41,783 nucleotides of DNA, taken from the NCBI GenBank assembly GCA_018001935.1, contig JAGNHB010000053.1, positions 1 to 41,783 of the forward strand, in the 5' to 3' direction. Origin of the DNA: Acidobacteriota bacterium (GTDB lineage: Bacteria; Acidobacteriota; JAAYUB01). Below, piece by piece: positions 7,965 to 14,589 of this stretch; position 1 is the first letter of the stretch; every line of letters starts with the position of its first letter. The position numbers were made by a program, and so were the translations under genes. The notes beneath the pieces are model-generated. The model was not told where the DNA came from, ran no database searches, and worked only from the letters and a program-made list of their open reading frames with translations.

Positions 7965-8274
7965 TGCGGGGCCCCGCGCCTTTTCCTCGGCAAGGGCCAA
8001 GGCGGCGCTACGGCGGCCCCCGCGCCGTACTCCACGACGCCGACGCGCGCCGTTCCATGGGCTGCCGCCATGGTTCCGGAGGGCACCCTGGAAGTGCAGG
8101 AGGGCCCGTGGACCTTTTTCCGGCGCCGCCTCCGGGGCGCCGGCCCTTCTCGCGGCCGCTTTTCCCCGCGGGAACACCCCCTCCGGGGGAGTACCCGCCG
8201 GCTAATTTCCTCAATCCCTTCGGGATAGGAATGACCCTGCCGCACGGGGCACCCCGGCCCCGGAGTTGAGGAGG
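7965..8274. other. Noncoding convergent spacer with several hairpins
   Basis: No gene is supported. Hairpins include CCATGG-loop-CCATGG near 8056-8074, CCGGCGCC (8120-8127) with GGCGCCGG (8136-8143), and ATCCC-TTC-GGGAT near 8214-8226. None has a proper T run on either strand, so they may be two-way transcription end signals for the convergent genes or simply GC-rich structure. Confidence 0.4.
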
Positions 8275-9843
8275 TCAGTTAAAAGAACGCCTCCCGGGAG
8301 GAAAGCGCTGAAGCAGGTTGCCAGGGCCGGTTTGCCCCGGATGCACGATCACCAGCGCCAGGTCGTTGACGTTGGTGCGGGTGGGGCCCGTGACGACGAG
8401 GTCGCCCAGCGCGGCGAAGAAGGGGTAGGCGTCGTTGCGGGCGAGGTGGTCCGCCGGGTCCAGGCCGAGGGCCCGGGCGCGCGAGACCGTCTCCCCGTCC
8501 GCGAAGGCGCCGGCGGCGTCGGTGGGCCCGTCGCCGCCGTCGGTGGCCAGGCAGACCACCAAGGCACCCTCGAGGCCGTCCAGTTCCAGGGCCGCCGCCA
8601 GGGCCGTCTCCTGGTTGCGGCCGCCCAGTCCTTCCCCCCGCAGCGTGACCGTGGTTTCCCCGCCGAGGATGAGGCAGAGGGGCGCCGGGGGTGTTGCGAC
8701 CCGGGGGGGGATGCCGTCGGAAAAGGAAGCGCCGGCATCCGGACAGTGGTTGGGTGTCCTGTTCTCGCCGGGGCGGAAGGGCTCGCCAGCCAGACCGGAA
8801 GCGGGGGGAAGAGCGGGTGTCCAATTTTCGGGCCGACCCCGTGCCGCGGCAGCCGCGCTCCTCGCGAGGCCGGCCAGGATGCGTCCTGCCGCGCGGGCCT
8901 CCCCCTGGAGGCGGTCGGAGACGACGATGGGGCGGAACCCGCCGCGGGAGGCCTCCGCCGCGGCGGCCAGGGCGGCCTGGCGGTTGTTTCCCACGAGAAC
9001 GTTGTGAACTTGGCCGAAGAGGGGATCGCCGGGCTTGGGGGTGTCGGCCGCCCGGCCCTCGAGCCCCTCGGTCAGATGGGCCCGGACCGGGGGAGGGACG
9101 GCATCCAGGACCCCGTGACGGACCAGCACGTCCCAGGCGTCGGCGAAGGTGGCGGGGTCCGGCACCGTCGGTCCCGAGGCGATCACCTCCAGGGGATCGC
9201 CCACCACGTCGGAGAGGATGAGGCTGACCACGGTTGCCGGCGCGGCCAACCTCGCCAGTTGACCGCCCTTGACCCGGGAGAGGTGCTTGCGGACGGTGTT
9301 GATGTCGTGAATCGGGGCCCCGCACGCAAGCAGGACGCGGGTGAGGGCTTGCAGGTCCTCCAGGGTGACCCCGTCCGCGGGGGCCGTGAGGAGGGCGGAA
9401 CCGCCGCCGGAGAGCAGGCACAGGACCAGGTCGCGCGCCGCGGCCCCCTCCAGGAGCCCGGCGATCCGCTGCGCCGCGCGGACGCCGGCCGCGTCGGGGA
9501 CCGGGTGGCCGGCTTCCACGACCTCCACCGGCCCCGTTCCGACCACTCCGCCGCCGTGGCCGTACTTGGTGACGACGAGGCCGCCGGAGAGCCGGTCCCC
9601 CAGGAGTTCCGCCACGGCGGCGGCCATGGAGGCCCCCGCCTTCCCGGCGCCCACCGCCAGGACCCGGTCGAAGGCCCCGAGGTCGAAAACCGGACCGGGG
9701 TCGGCCGGGTCCCCGACGAACAGGCGCCCGCCGGACCGCCGCAGGTGCCGACGCACCGCCGCCCCCGGGTCGACGGCGTCCAGGGCGGCACGCAGGATGC
9801 GCCAGGCGGAAGCTCTCAATGGATTCCCCACGGGTTCGGGCAT
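8275..9843 (-). CDS. Glycerate 2-kinase (MOFRL family) with an insertion
   Basis: A 522-residue protein phosphorylating glycerate to 2-phosphoglycerate with ATP, feeding glycolysis from serine or glyoxylate routes. The N-terminal domain has GAGKAG (65-70) and LLSGGGSALL; the middle has DVVGDPLEVIASGP; the C-terminal MOFRL part has GGRNQE, DGGDGPTDAAGAF and GPTRTNVNDLAL. Family members are usually about 420-460 residues. The extra length is mostly a 48-residue Pro/Asn/Thr-rich insertion at about 338-385 between the two domains (DNA about 8690-8831), which contains two similar peptides, PENWTP and GENRTP. GGAGAGGAG upstream supports the start. It is a single gene. Confidence 0.9.
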   Translation of the reverse strand: MPEPVGNPLRASAWRILRAALDAVDPGAAVRRHLRRSGGRLFVGDPADPGPVFDLGAFDRVLAVGAGKAGASMAAAVAELLGDRLSGGLVVTKYGHGGGVVGTGPVEVVEAGHPVPDAAGVRAAQRIAGLLEGAAARDLVLCLLSGGGSALLTAPADGVTLEDLQALTRVLLACGAPIHDINTVRKHLSRVKGGQLARLAAPATVVSLILSDVVGDPLEVIASGPTVPDPATFADAWDVLVRHGVLDAVPPPVRAHLTEGLEGRAADTPKPGDPLFGQVHNVLVGNNRQAALAAAAEASRGGFRPIVVSDRLQGEARAAGRILAGLARSAAAAARGRPENWTPALPPASGLAGEPFRPGENRTPNHCPDAGASFSDGIPPRVATPPAPLCLILGGETTVTLRGEGLGGRNQETALAAALELDGLEGALVVCLATDGGDGPTDAAGAFADGETVSRARALGLDPADHLARNDAYPFFAALGDLVVTGPTRTNVNDLALVIVHPGQTGPGNLLQRFPPGRRSFN

Positions 9844-9992
9844 GGTTTTCTCCTCTCCGGAATCTTAACAGGGAACGCCGGACGCCGGGAGGGAAAATCG
9901 GAAGCGAGCCACGGGTGAACACGGAAACGGATCAAGCGCGGAAGGAAAAGAAGCACAGAATACGCAAAAAATGTAGAATTACCAAAAAATGA

Positions 9993-10055
9993 GGCACGGA
10001 GAAATGAAAGTCGTATTTAATTGAATCAACAATCCTTATGGTTCTTCTCCGTGCC
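9993..10055. repeat. AT-rich inverted repeat with GGCACGGAGAA arms
   Basis: GGCACGGAGAA (9993-10003) and its exact reverse complement (10045-10055) enclose about 41 bp of AT-rich sequence, in sharp contrast with the GC-rich surroundings. The flank CCGTGCCTTTGTGAGAGA (with one more CCGTGCC before it) recurs near 41627-41656 on the other strand. Confidence 0.75.
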
Positions 10056-10156
10056 CCCGTGCCTTTGTGAGAGACCTTCCGGAAGCTTTCTCCCGAAGGC
10101 GGGGCGACCCGGTGAAGGCGAGTTTTGTGCCCCCTGGCCGCATCCCCGGCGCCCCG

Positions 10157-10228
10157 TTTTCTTTGCGGGCTTTGCGCCTTTGCGAGATCAGGATCCGGAC
10201 CGGCTCTCGCCAAGGCGCCAAGGAAGAC
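10157..10228. repeat. CTTTGCG-family inverted repeat, copy 2
   Basis: Arms CTTTGCGGGCTTTGCGCC and CTCTCGCCAAGGCGCCAAG surround a GATCCGGA loop. The outer flank (about 10117-10160) is also similar to the flank of copy 5 near 41400-41450. Confidence 0.8.
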
Positions 10229-10289
10229 CCCAAAGCGCCGACGCGTGTCGCATGCTCCGTCAGCGCCGCCTGCCGCGCCGGCTCAGCCT

Positions 10290-10324
10290 GTCCCTTTGGT
10301 CCTTTAGGTCCCTTTGTCCCTTCG
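10290..10324. repeat. 9-bp periodic GTCCCTTTG tandem, copy A
   Basis: Reads GTCCCTTTG, GTCCTTTAG, GTCCCTTTG, TCCCTTCG. It is embedded in a longer segment (about 10253-10332) that is similar to 21350-21440. A third array of the same unit is at 25777-25820. Confidence 0.8.
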
Positions 10325-10359
10325 CAACGCGCTCCGCGGCCCGGCATCTCCGGATGCAG

Positions 10360-10590
10360 CCTTCCGGGGAGTTCAGGCCGGGAAAGCCCGCCTTCCCCGC
10401 ACCCTTTCAGGGTGCGAATGCTCCCCCCGCGGCCGCGTTCCGGGGGCGGCGACGCGGGCGCCCGGAACGAACGGCCCGTTGCACGTACGCGGCCGGCGCC
10501 CGCGCCTGGCCCCCGGCTCAGACGCCCCCTCCCCGTTGGGGAGGGCCCGGGCCCTCGAAGCGCCAACCCCGGTCGGGTTCGGCAAACGTC
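10360..10590. repeat. Hairpin-rich dispersed module, copy A
   Basis: Similar at roughly four of five bases by eye to 20870-21112. Shared landmarks in order: CCTTCCGG, GCACCC-TTTCA-GGGTGC hairpin, TTCCGGGGGCGGCG, CGTTGCACGT, GGCCGGCGCCCGCGCC, a CTCCCC-loop-GGGGAG hairpin, and CCCCGGT-GGGTTC. No start, ribosome site or stop pattern supports a gene. Confidence 0.85.
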
Positions 10591-10685
10591 CAAGCTCGAG
10601 CCAGGCCCCGCGAACGTCCGATCCCGGTTGAGCCCCGCGAACGTCCGATCCCGGTTGGGCCCTGCGAACGTCCGATCCCGAGACA
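10578..10685. repeat. 27-bp tandem repeat, about four units
   Basis: Units begin near 10578 (degenerate), 10605, 10632 and 10659, with core GCGAACGTCCGATCCCGGTT. The spacing is exactly 27 bp for the last three. A single related unit is found near 21092-21112. Confidence 0.88.
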
Positions 10686-10947
10686 ATTTATCCCCCCCTC
10701 CCCGGATTCCCCGAAGGGGAAGGACGATTCAGCCCGGGGCAAGCCGCGGACGCCGGCGATTCGCCACCGTCTCGGTCGGCGTGAGGGGCGTCCGCGGCGG
10801 CGCCCCGGGAACACGCGAACCCCAGGCCGTTCCGCCCCCGCCCCGAAGGCGGCGGGAGCAAAGCGTGGTCCTGGGACCTCGCGCGTGTTGCACAAAAACG
10901 GCTTTGAGGGGATGGGCGCGAAAACCCCTTCGGCCACCGAGCCTGAA

Positions 10948-11040
10948 GGCGATGGAGATGGTGATGGCGATACCGATGGCGATACCGATACCGACAGCGA
11001 TACCGATAGCGATACCGATGCCGATACCGATGCCGATGGG
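10948..11040. repeat. Hexamer tandem repeat (GATACC/GATGCC/GATAGC)
   Basis: About 15 imperfect six-base units. If read in one frame it gives alternating Asp and Thr/Ser/Ala, but no start signal or domain supports coding. A sister array with units GCGACA and GCGATT is at 21502-21617. Confidence 0.88.
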
Positions 11041-11057
11041 AAGACCTCCGAACCTTC

Positions 11058-11108
11058 AGCCTAACAGCCTTCAGCCTAACAGCCTACAGCCTACAGCCTA
11101 CAGCCTAA
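11058..11108. repeat. Heptamer-type tandem repeat (CAGCCTA)
   Basis: Seven imperfect units of CAGCCTA / CAGCCTAA / CAGCCTT. The same unit follows the hexamer array at 21630-21647 and forms the end of the 115-bp repeats at 105-127 and 22010-22020. Confidence 0.85.
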
Positions 11109-11137
11109 ACCCCTTCACCGTGCTCCACGCATCCGGA

Positions 11138-11166
11138 TTGCCATCCGCGGGGGAATGGTGCATAAT
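11138..11166 (+). promoter_or_regulatory. Strong sigma-70 promoter for the aminotransferase gene
   Basis: TTGCCA (11138-11143), exactly 17 bp, CATAAT (11161-11166); each box matches five of six consensus bases. The start codon at 11216 gives a leader of about 43 nt. The promoter begins right after the repeat cluster. Confidence 0.78.
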
Positions 11167-11215
11167 CGCCCGTTCGAAATCTGCGCCGCCGGTCGGCGGC
11201 CCCAAGGAGCCTGGA

Positions 11216-12322
11216 ATGAGCGTAGCCTTTCTCGACCTGACCCGGCAGAACCGGGAGATCCTGGACGAGGCCCTCGCCGCCGTGCGCGAGGCCATTCTCA
11301 ACAGCGCCTTCATCGGCGGCCCCGCGGTGTCCGCCTTCGAATCGAACTTCGCGGCCTTCTGCGGCGCGCCCCACGGCGTGGCCGTCAACAGCGGAACCGA
11401 CGCCCTGCGCCTGGCCATCCTCGCCCTGGGCGTGGAACCGGGGGACGAGATCGTCACGGTCCCCTTCACCTTCATCGCCACCGCCGAGGTGATCACCCAG
11501 TGCGGCTGCCGGCCCGTGTTCGCGGACATCGAACCGGTCCACTACGGCCTGGACCCCGCGAAACTCGAGGCGGCCCTCACCCCCCGGACCCGCGGCATCG
11601 TCCCGGTCCACCTCTACGGCCACCCGGCCGACATGGGTCCCATCCTGGAGATCGCCCGGAAACATGGCCTCTGGTTGCTGGAAGACGCCTGCCAGGCCCA
11701 CGGCGCCGCGCTGGACGGGCGGGTCGCCGGCAGCCTCGGAGACGCCGCGGCCTTCAGCTTCTACCCCACCAAGAACATGGGGGCCTTCGGCGAGGGCGGC
11801 TTCATCACGGCCCGCGACGAGGCCGTGGCCCACAAGTGCCTCGCCCTGCGCAACCACGGGCAGAGTGCCCGGTACAGCCACGAGTTCGAGGGCTACAACG
11901 CCCGGCTGGACGCCATCCAGGCCGCTTTCCTGGACGCCAAGCTGAAACGGCTTCCCGACTGGAACGCGGCGCGCGCACATATTGCCGGTCGCTACCTCGG
12001 CGAACTGGAGGGCGTCGGGGACCTGGTCCTGCCGAAAACCGCCCCCGGGGCGACGCACGTGTACCACCAGTTCGTGGTCCGCACCGCCCGTCGGGACGCC
12101 CTCCGGCAGCACCTCGCGGGGCTCGGGATCGGCACCGCCGTCCACTACCCGCTGCCGTTGCACCTCCAGAAGGCCTACGCGCACCTGGGGTACGCCGAGG
12201 GCGCCTTCCCGGTTTCGGAAGCATGCGCCCGGGAAGTCATGTCCCTGCCCATGTACCAGGGCCTCGCCGATGAGGAAGCGACCGAGGTGATCACCGCCGT
12301 TCGCGGGTTCTTCCGGCCGTGA
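11216..12322 (+). CDS. DegT/DnrJ/EryC1/StrS-family sugar aminotransferase
   Basis: A 368-residue PLP enzyme of the family that transaminates keto-sugar nucleotides for surface polysaccharides or glycans. Landmarks: NSGTDAL (59-65) for the phosphate, D157 in LLEDACQAHG that contacts the cofactor nitrogen, and the Schiff-base lysine K186 in FYPTKNMGAFGEGG. AAGGAG 7 bp upstream supports the start; the open frame continues far upstream into repeats but that part is not coding. A glycosyltransferase gene follows 172 bp later, which fits a polysaccharide or glycoconjugate pathway. The exact sugar cannot be told. Confidence 0.95.
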   Translation: MSVAFLDLTRQNREILDEALAAVREAILNSAFIGGPAVSAFESNFAAFCGAPHGVAVNSGTDALRLAILALGVEPGDEIVTVPFTFIATAEVITQCGCRPVFADIEPVHYGLDPAKLEAALTPRTRGIVPVHLYGHPADMGPILEIARKHGLWLLEDACQAHGAALDGRVAGSLGDAAAFSFYPTKNMGAFGEGGFITARDEAVAHKCLALRNHGQSARYSHEFEGYNARLDAIQAAFLDAKLKRLPDWNAARAHIAGRYLGELEGVGDLVLPKTAPGATHVYHQFVVRTARRDALRQHLAGLGIGTAVHYPLPLHLQKAYAHLGYAEGAFPVSEACAREVMSLPMYQGLADEEATEVITAVRGFFRP

Positions 12323-12446
12323 CGCAGGATAACCTTGGCGAGATGAAATCCGTCAATCGACTGAGGTCAGTCTGCTTTCATAGGGCCGTATTGGATGGGC
12401 CTCGGGGCTTCGGGAACATGACAGGACAAACCGGCTCCGGATTCCT

Positions 12447-12474
12447 TTCGTGTGGTTCGTGTGGTTCGTGGTTC
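12447..12474. repeat. 9-bp periodic TTCGTGTGG tandem
   Basis: TTCGTGTGG, TTCGTGTGG, TTCGTGG, TTC. Its reverse complement (CCACACGAA) resembles the ACCACGAAT-type units at 20818-20835 and 41350-41368. It sits between the aminotransferase and glycosyltransferase genes. Confidence 0.75.
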
Positions 12475-12494
12475 AATATTCCCTCGAGGTGGAC

Positions 12495-13643
12495 ATGACA
12501 GCCGGTGTGTCCGAGGGGGTGCGTCCCCTGCGGGTCGCCATCCTGGGGACCCGGGGGATCCCCGCCAACTACGGCGGCTTCGAGACCTTTGCCCAGGAGT
12601 TGGCCGTCCGCCTGGTGAAGCGGGGTCACGCCGTCACCGTCTACGGCCGGAACCACTACGTGCCCCGCGGCCTGCGGGAGCACGAGGGGGTCCGCCTGGT
12701 GCGGCTGCCCGCCGTGCGCCACAAGTACCTGGACACGGTCTCCCACACCGTCCTCTCCGTCCTGCACGCCCTGTTCCGCCGCTTCGACGTGCTCCTGGTC
12801 TGCAACGCCGCCAACGCCTTCTGCTGCTGGGTGCCCCGCCTCACGGGGAAGAAGGTGGTGCTCAACGTGGACGGCCTGGAGCGCAACCGGAGGAAGTGGA
12901 ACGCCCTGGGGCGGCTTCACTACCGGGTGTCCGAGACGCTGTCGTGCTGGTTCCCCTCGGCGGTGGTGACCGACGCCGTCGCGATCCAGCGCTACTACCG
13001 GGACCGGCACCGGACCGAGACGACCATGATCCCCTACGGGGCCGACCCGTTCGACACGCCGCCCGGCGAGACCCTGGCGCGGCTCGGGGTGGGGCCCGGG
13101 GACTACTACCTCTACGTGAGCCGCCTGGAGCCCGAGAACAACGCCCACCTCGTCGTCCGGCTCTTCGAGGGCCTCAAGACCGACCGGAAGTTGCTGGTGG
13201 TGGGCGACGCGCCGTACGCCAAGGAGTACATCGCCGCCCTCAAGGCCACGAAAGACCCCCGGATCCGCTTCCCCGGTGCCATCTACGGCGAGGGGTACCG
13301 GGAGTTGGTGTCCAACGCCCACGCCTACCTCCACGCCACGGAAGTGGGGGGGACCCACCCGGCCCTGGTGGAGAACCTGGCGTCGGGGAACGTGGTCTTC
13401 TGCCTCGACACCCCGGAAAACCGCGAGGTGGTGGGCGACGCCGGGGTCCTCTTCGACGCCGCCGACGCGGCCGGCGCGCTCGCCCGGCTCCAGGCCTTCG
13501 AGGACGACCCCGCGGGCGCCGCGTCGCTGCGGGCTCGGGCACGGGCGCGCGCCGCGGCGCACTACGCGTGGGACACCGTGGTGGAGGCCTACCTGGGCCT
13601 CTTCGAACGCCTGGTCCGACGAAAAAGCGAAAAAAACGCTTGA
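12495..13643 (+). CDS. DUF1972-type GT4 glycosyltransferase
   Basis: A 382-residue GT-B glycosyltransferase. The N-terminal domain has the DUF1972 signature GTRGIPANYGGFETFAQEL; the C-terminal domain has the group 1 pattern (YLYVSRLEPENN, then GYRELVSNAHAYLHATEVGG with GTHPALVENLASGN). Homologues are often rhamnosyl- or other deoxysugar transferases of capsule or O-chain assembly, so a sugar-nucleotide donor from the upstream pathway is plausible. The start at 12495 is preferred over 12450 because GAGGTGG lies just before it and the first 15 residues of the longer form are repeat translation. It probably shares a transcript with the aminotransferase. Confidence 0.92.
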   Translation: MTAGVSEGVRPLRVAILGTRGIPANYGGFETFAQELAVRLVKRGHAVTVYGRNHYVPRGLREHEGVRLVRLPAVRHKYLDTVSHTVLSVLHALFRRFDVLLVCNAANAFCCWVPRLTGKKVVLNVDGLERNRRKWNALGRLHYRVSETLSCWFPSAVVTDAVAIQRYYRDRHRTETTMIPYGADPFDTPPGETLARLGVGPGDYYLYVSRLEPENNAHLVVRLFEGLKTDRKLLVVGDAPYAKEYIAALKATKDPRIRFPGAIYGEGYRELVSNAHAYLHATEVGGTHPALVENLASGNVVFCLDTPENREVVGDAGVLFDAADAAGALARLQAFEDDPAGAASLRARARARAAAHYAWDTVVEAYLGLFERLVRRKSEKNA

Positions 13644-13669
13644 CATTTTCAGGAATTCCCGTGTAAACT
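13640..13669 (+). promoter_or_regulatory. Promoter TTGACA-18 bp-TAAACT
   Basis: A perfect -35 (13640-13645) and TAAACT (13664-13669) at 18 bp. It overlaps the last codons of the glycosyltransferase gene. The strong terminator at 13698-13735 starts only about 22 bp beyond the expected start site, so this promoter would make a very short RNA or a leader for the gene at 13822. Confidence 0.65.
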
Positions 13670-13697
13670 CCCTTGCGAAATTGAATTACCCCCTAAG

Positions 13698-13735
13698 CGG
13701 GTTCCGCCTCCCCAGACCCTGGAACCCGTTTTTTA
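13698..13735 (+). terminator. Rho-independent terminator
   Basis: CGGGTTCC (13698-13705) pairs with GGAACCCG (13721-13728) around a 15-nt loop, followed by a T-rich run (TTTTTTATTT). It can end the glycosyltransferase transcript and also lies just after the promoter at 13640-13669. Confidence 0.85.
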
Positions 13736-13821
13736 TTTCAGGCCGCCCCGCCCCCCTCGCCTCGAACAACCGGCCGCCGCCCCCGTATACCTCCCTTGAC
13801 GCTGCAAACCGGGAGGCATCC

Positions 13822-14415
13822 ATGAAACACGTGCTGTCGTTGCTGTTGGCCCTTGTCGTGTCGGGCGTGGCCGTCGTGGCCGCGGACCCCCCTCCGGAGC
13901 CGGCGAAGCCGGTCAAGCCCGCTCTGGTGGTGATCGACATCCAGAACGCGTTCCTCAAGTGGGTCCCGGAAAAGGACCGCACCATCGCTTTCCTGTACAT
14001 CGGGGCCTGCATCGAGAAGTTCCGCGAGCACAAACTCCCCGTGATCCTGGTGTACCACACCGACCCGAAGCAGGGCCCAAAGCCCGGCACCGAGGCTTTC
14101 GAGTTCCCCGCCTCCGTCAAGGTCGAGCCCGGGGACCCCAAGGTGATCAAGAACCACCCCAGCGGCTTCAAAAAAACGGACCTGGAAAAGATCCTCCGGG
14201 AAAAGGGGGTCAACACCCTCTTCCTCTGCGGCCTGAGCGCCACCGGCTGCGTGCTGGCCACCTACCACGGCGCCAAGGACCTGGACTTCCGGGTCTTCAT
14301 GGTCCAGAACGCCATCATGAGCCACGATACCGAGCTCACCAAGGCCGTGGAGCGGATCTGCGACACCGTCACCTACGAGGCCATGGAACTGGTTCTGGAC
14401 AGCCTGAAACCCTGA
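13822..14415 (+). CDS. Exported isochorismatase-family cysteine hydrolase
   Basis: A 197-residue member of the isochorismatase-like superfamily. The triad is visible: D39 (VVIDIQNAF), K110 (VIKNHPSGF) and C143 (GLSATGCV). The family covers nicotinamidases, amidases and true isochorismatases; nothing here fixes the substrate. Unlike most members it starts with a clear signal peptide (MKHVLSLLLALVVSGVAVVA, cut near residue 21), so it should act outside the cytoplasm. GGGAGG 5 bp upstream supports the start. It is a single gene between a terminator and the cell-wall fusion gene. Confidence 0.92.
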   Translation: MKHVLSLLLALVVSGVAVVAADPPPEPAKPVKPALVVIDIQNAFLKWVPEKDRTIAFLYIGACIEKFREHKLPVILVYHTDPKQGPKPGTEAFEFPASVKVEPGDPKVIKNHPSGFKKTDLEKILREKGVNTLFLCGLSATGCVLATYHGAKDLDFRVFMVQNAIMSHDTELTKAVERICDTVTYEAMELVLDSLKP

Positions 14416-14589
14416 GGTGCGGTCCGGGACTTTCACGATGAAACATCCGGGAAGGTCCGCTATCCAATCAGGGGGGGATGCTTCGGCGATCACACCCCGG
14501 TTCGGCGGGCCTTGACTTCCCTGCCGGCGATGGCATACCGTGGGGCCTGAGCATCCTGACCCCGAAACGTCCCCGGCCGGGAAGGTGGG

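Larger units (their letters stand above)
9844..11137. other. Noncoding repeat cluster 1
   Basis: About 1.3 kb without a supported gene. It is a mosaic of repeat modules, each listed separately: an AT-rich inverted repeat, a CTTTGCG palindrome, a 9-bp GTCC tandem, a 230-bp hairpin module, a 27-bp tandem, a hexamer tandem and a heptamer tandem. Most have a sibling in cluster 2 (20818-22020), in a different order. Long open frames here are repeat translations in GC-rich DNA. Confidence 0.8.

Noticed and set aside
8205..8230. CRISPR-like or riboswitch-like segment with ATCCCTTCGGGAT
   Set aside because: A single short hairpin without repeats or conserved aptamer elements.
10948..11040. Calcium-binding Asp-rich protein (RTX- or thrombospondin-like)
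   Set aside because: The repeat is six bases long with no translation signals, and its sister array at 21502 does not give the same peptide.
10021..11064. A 347-codon frame ending in alternating Asp/Thr/Ser residues
   Set aside because: The acidic end is the hexamer array; the rest is repeat modules. No start signal and no second copy with kept frame.
10067..11215. N-terminal extension of the aminotransferase through the repeat cluster
   Set aside because: The frame stays open, but it translates tandem repeats. A strong promoter at 11138-11166, a ribosome site and the conserved N-terminus all place the start at 11216.
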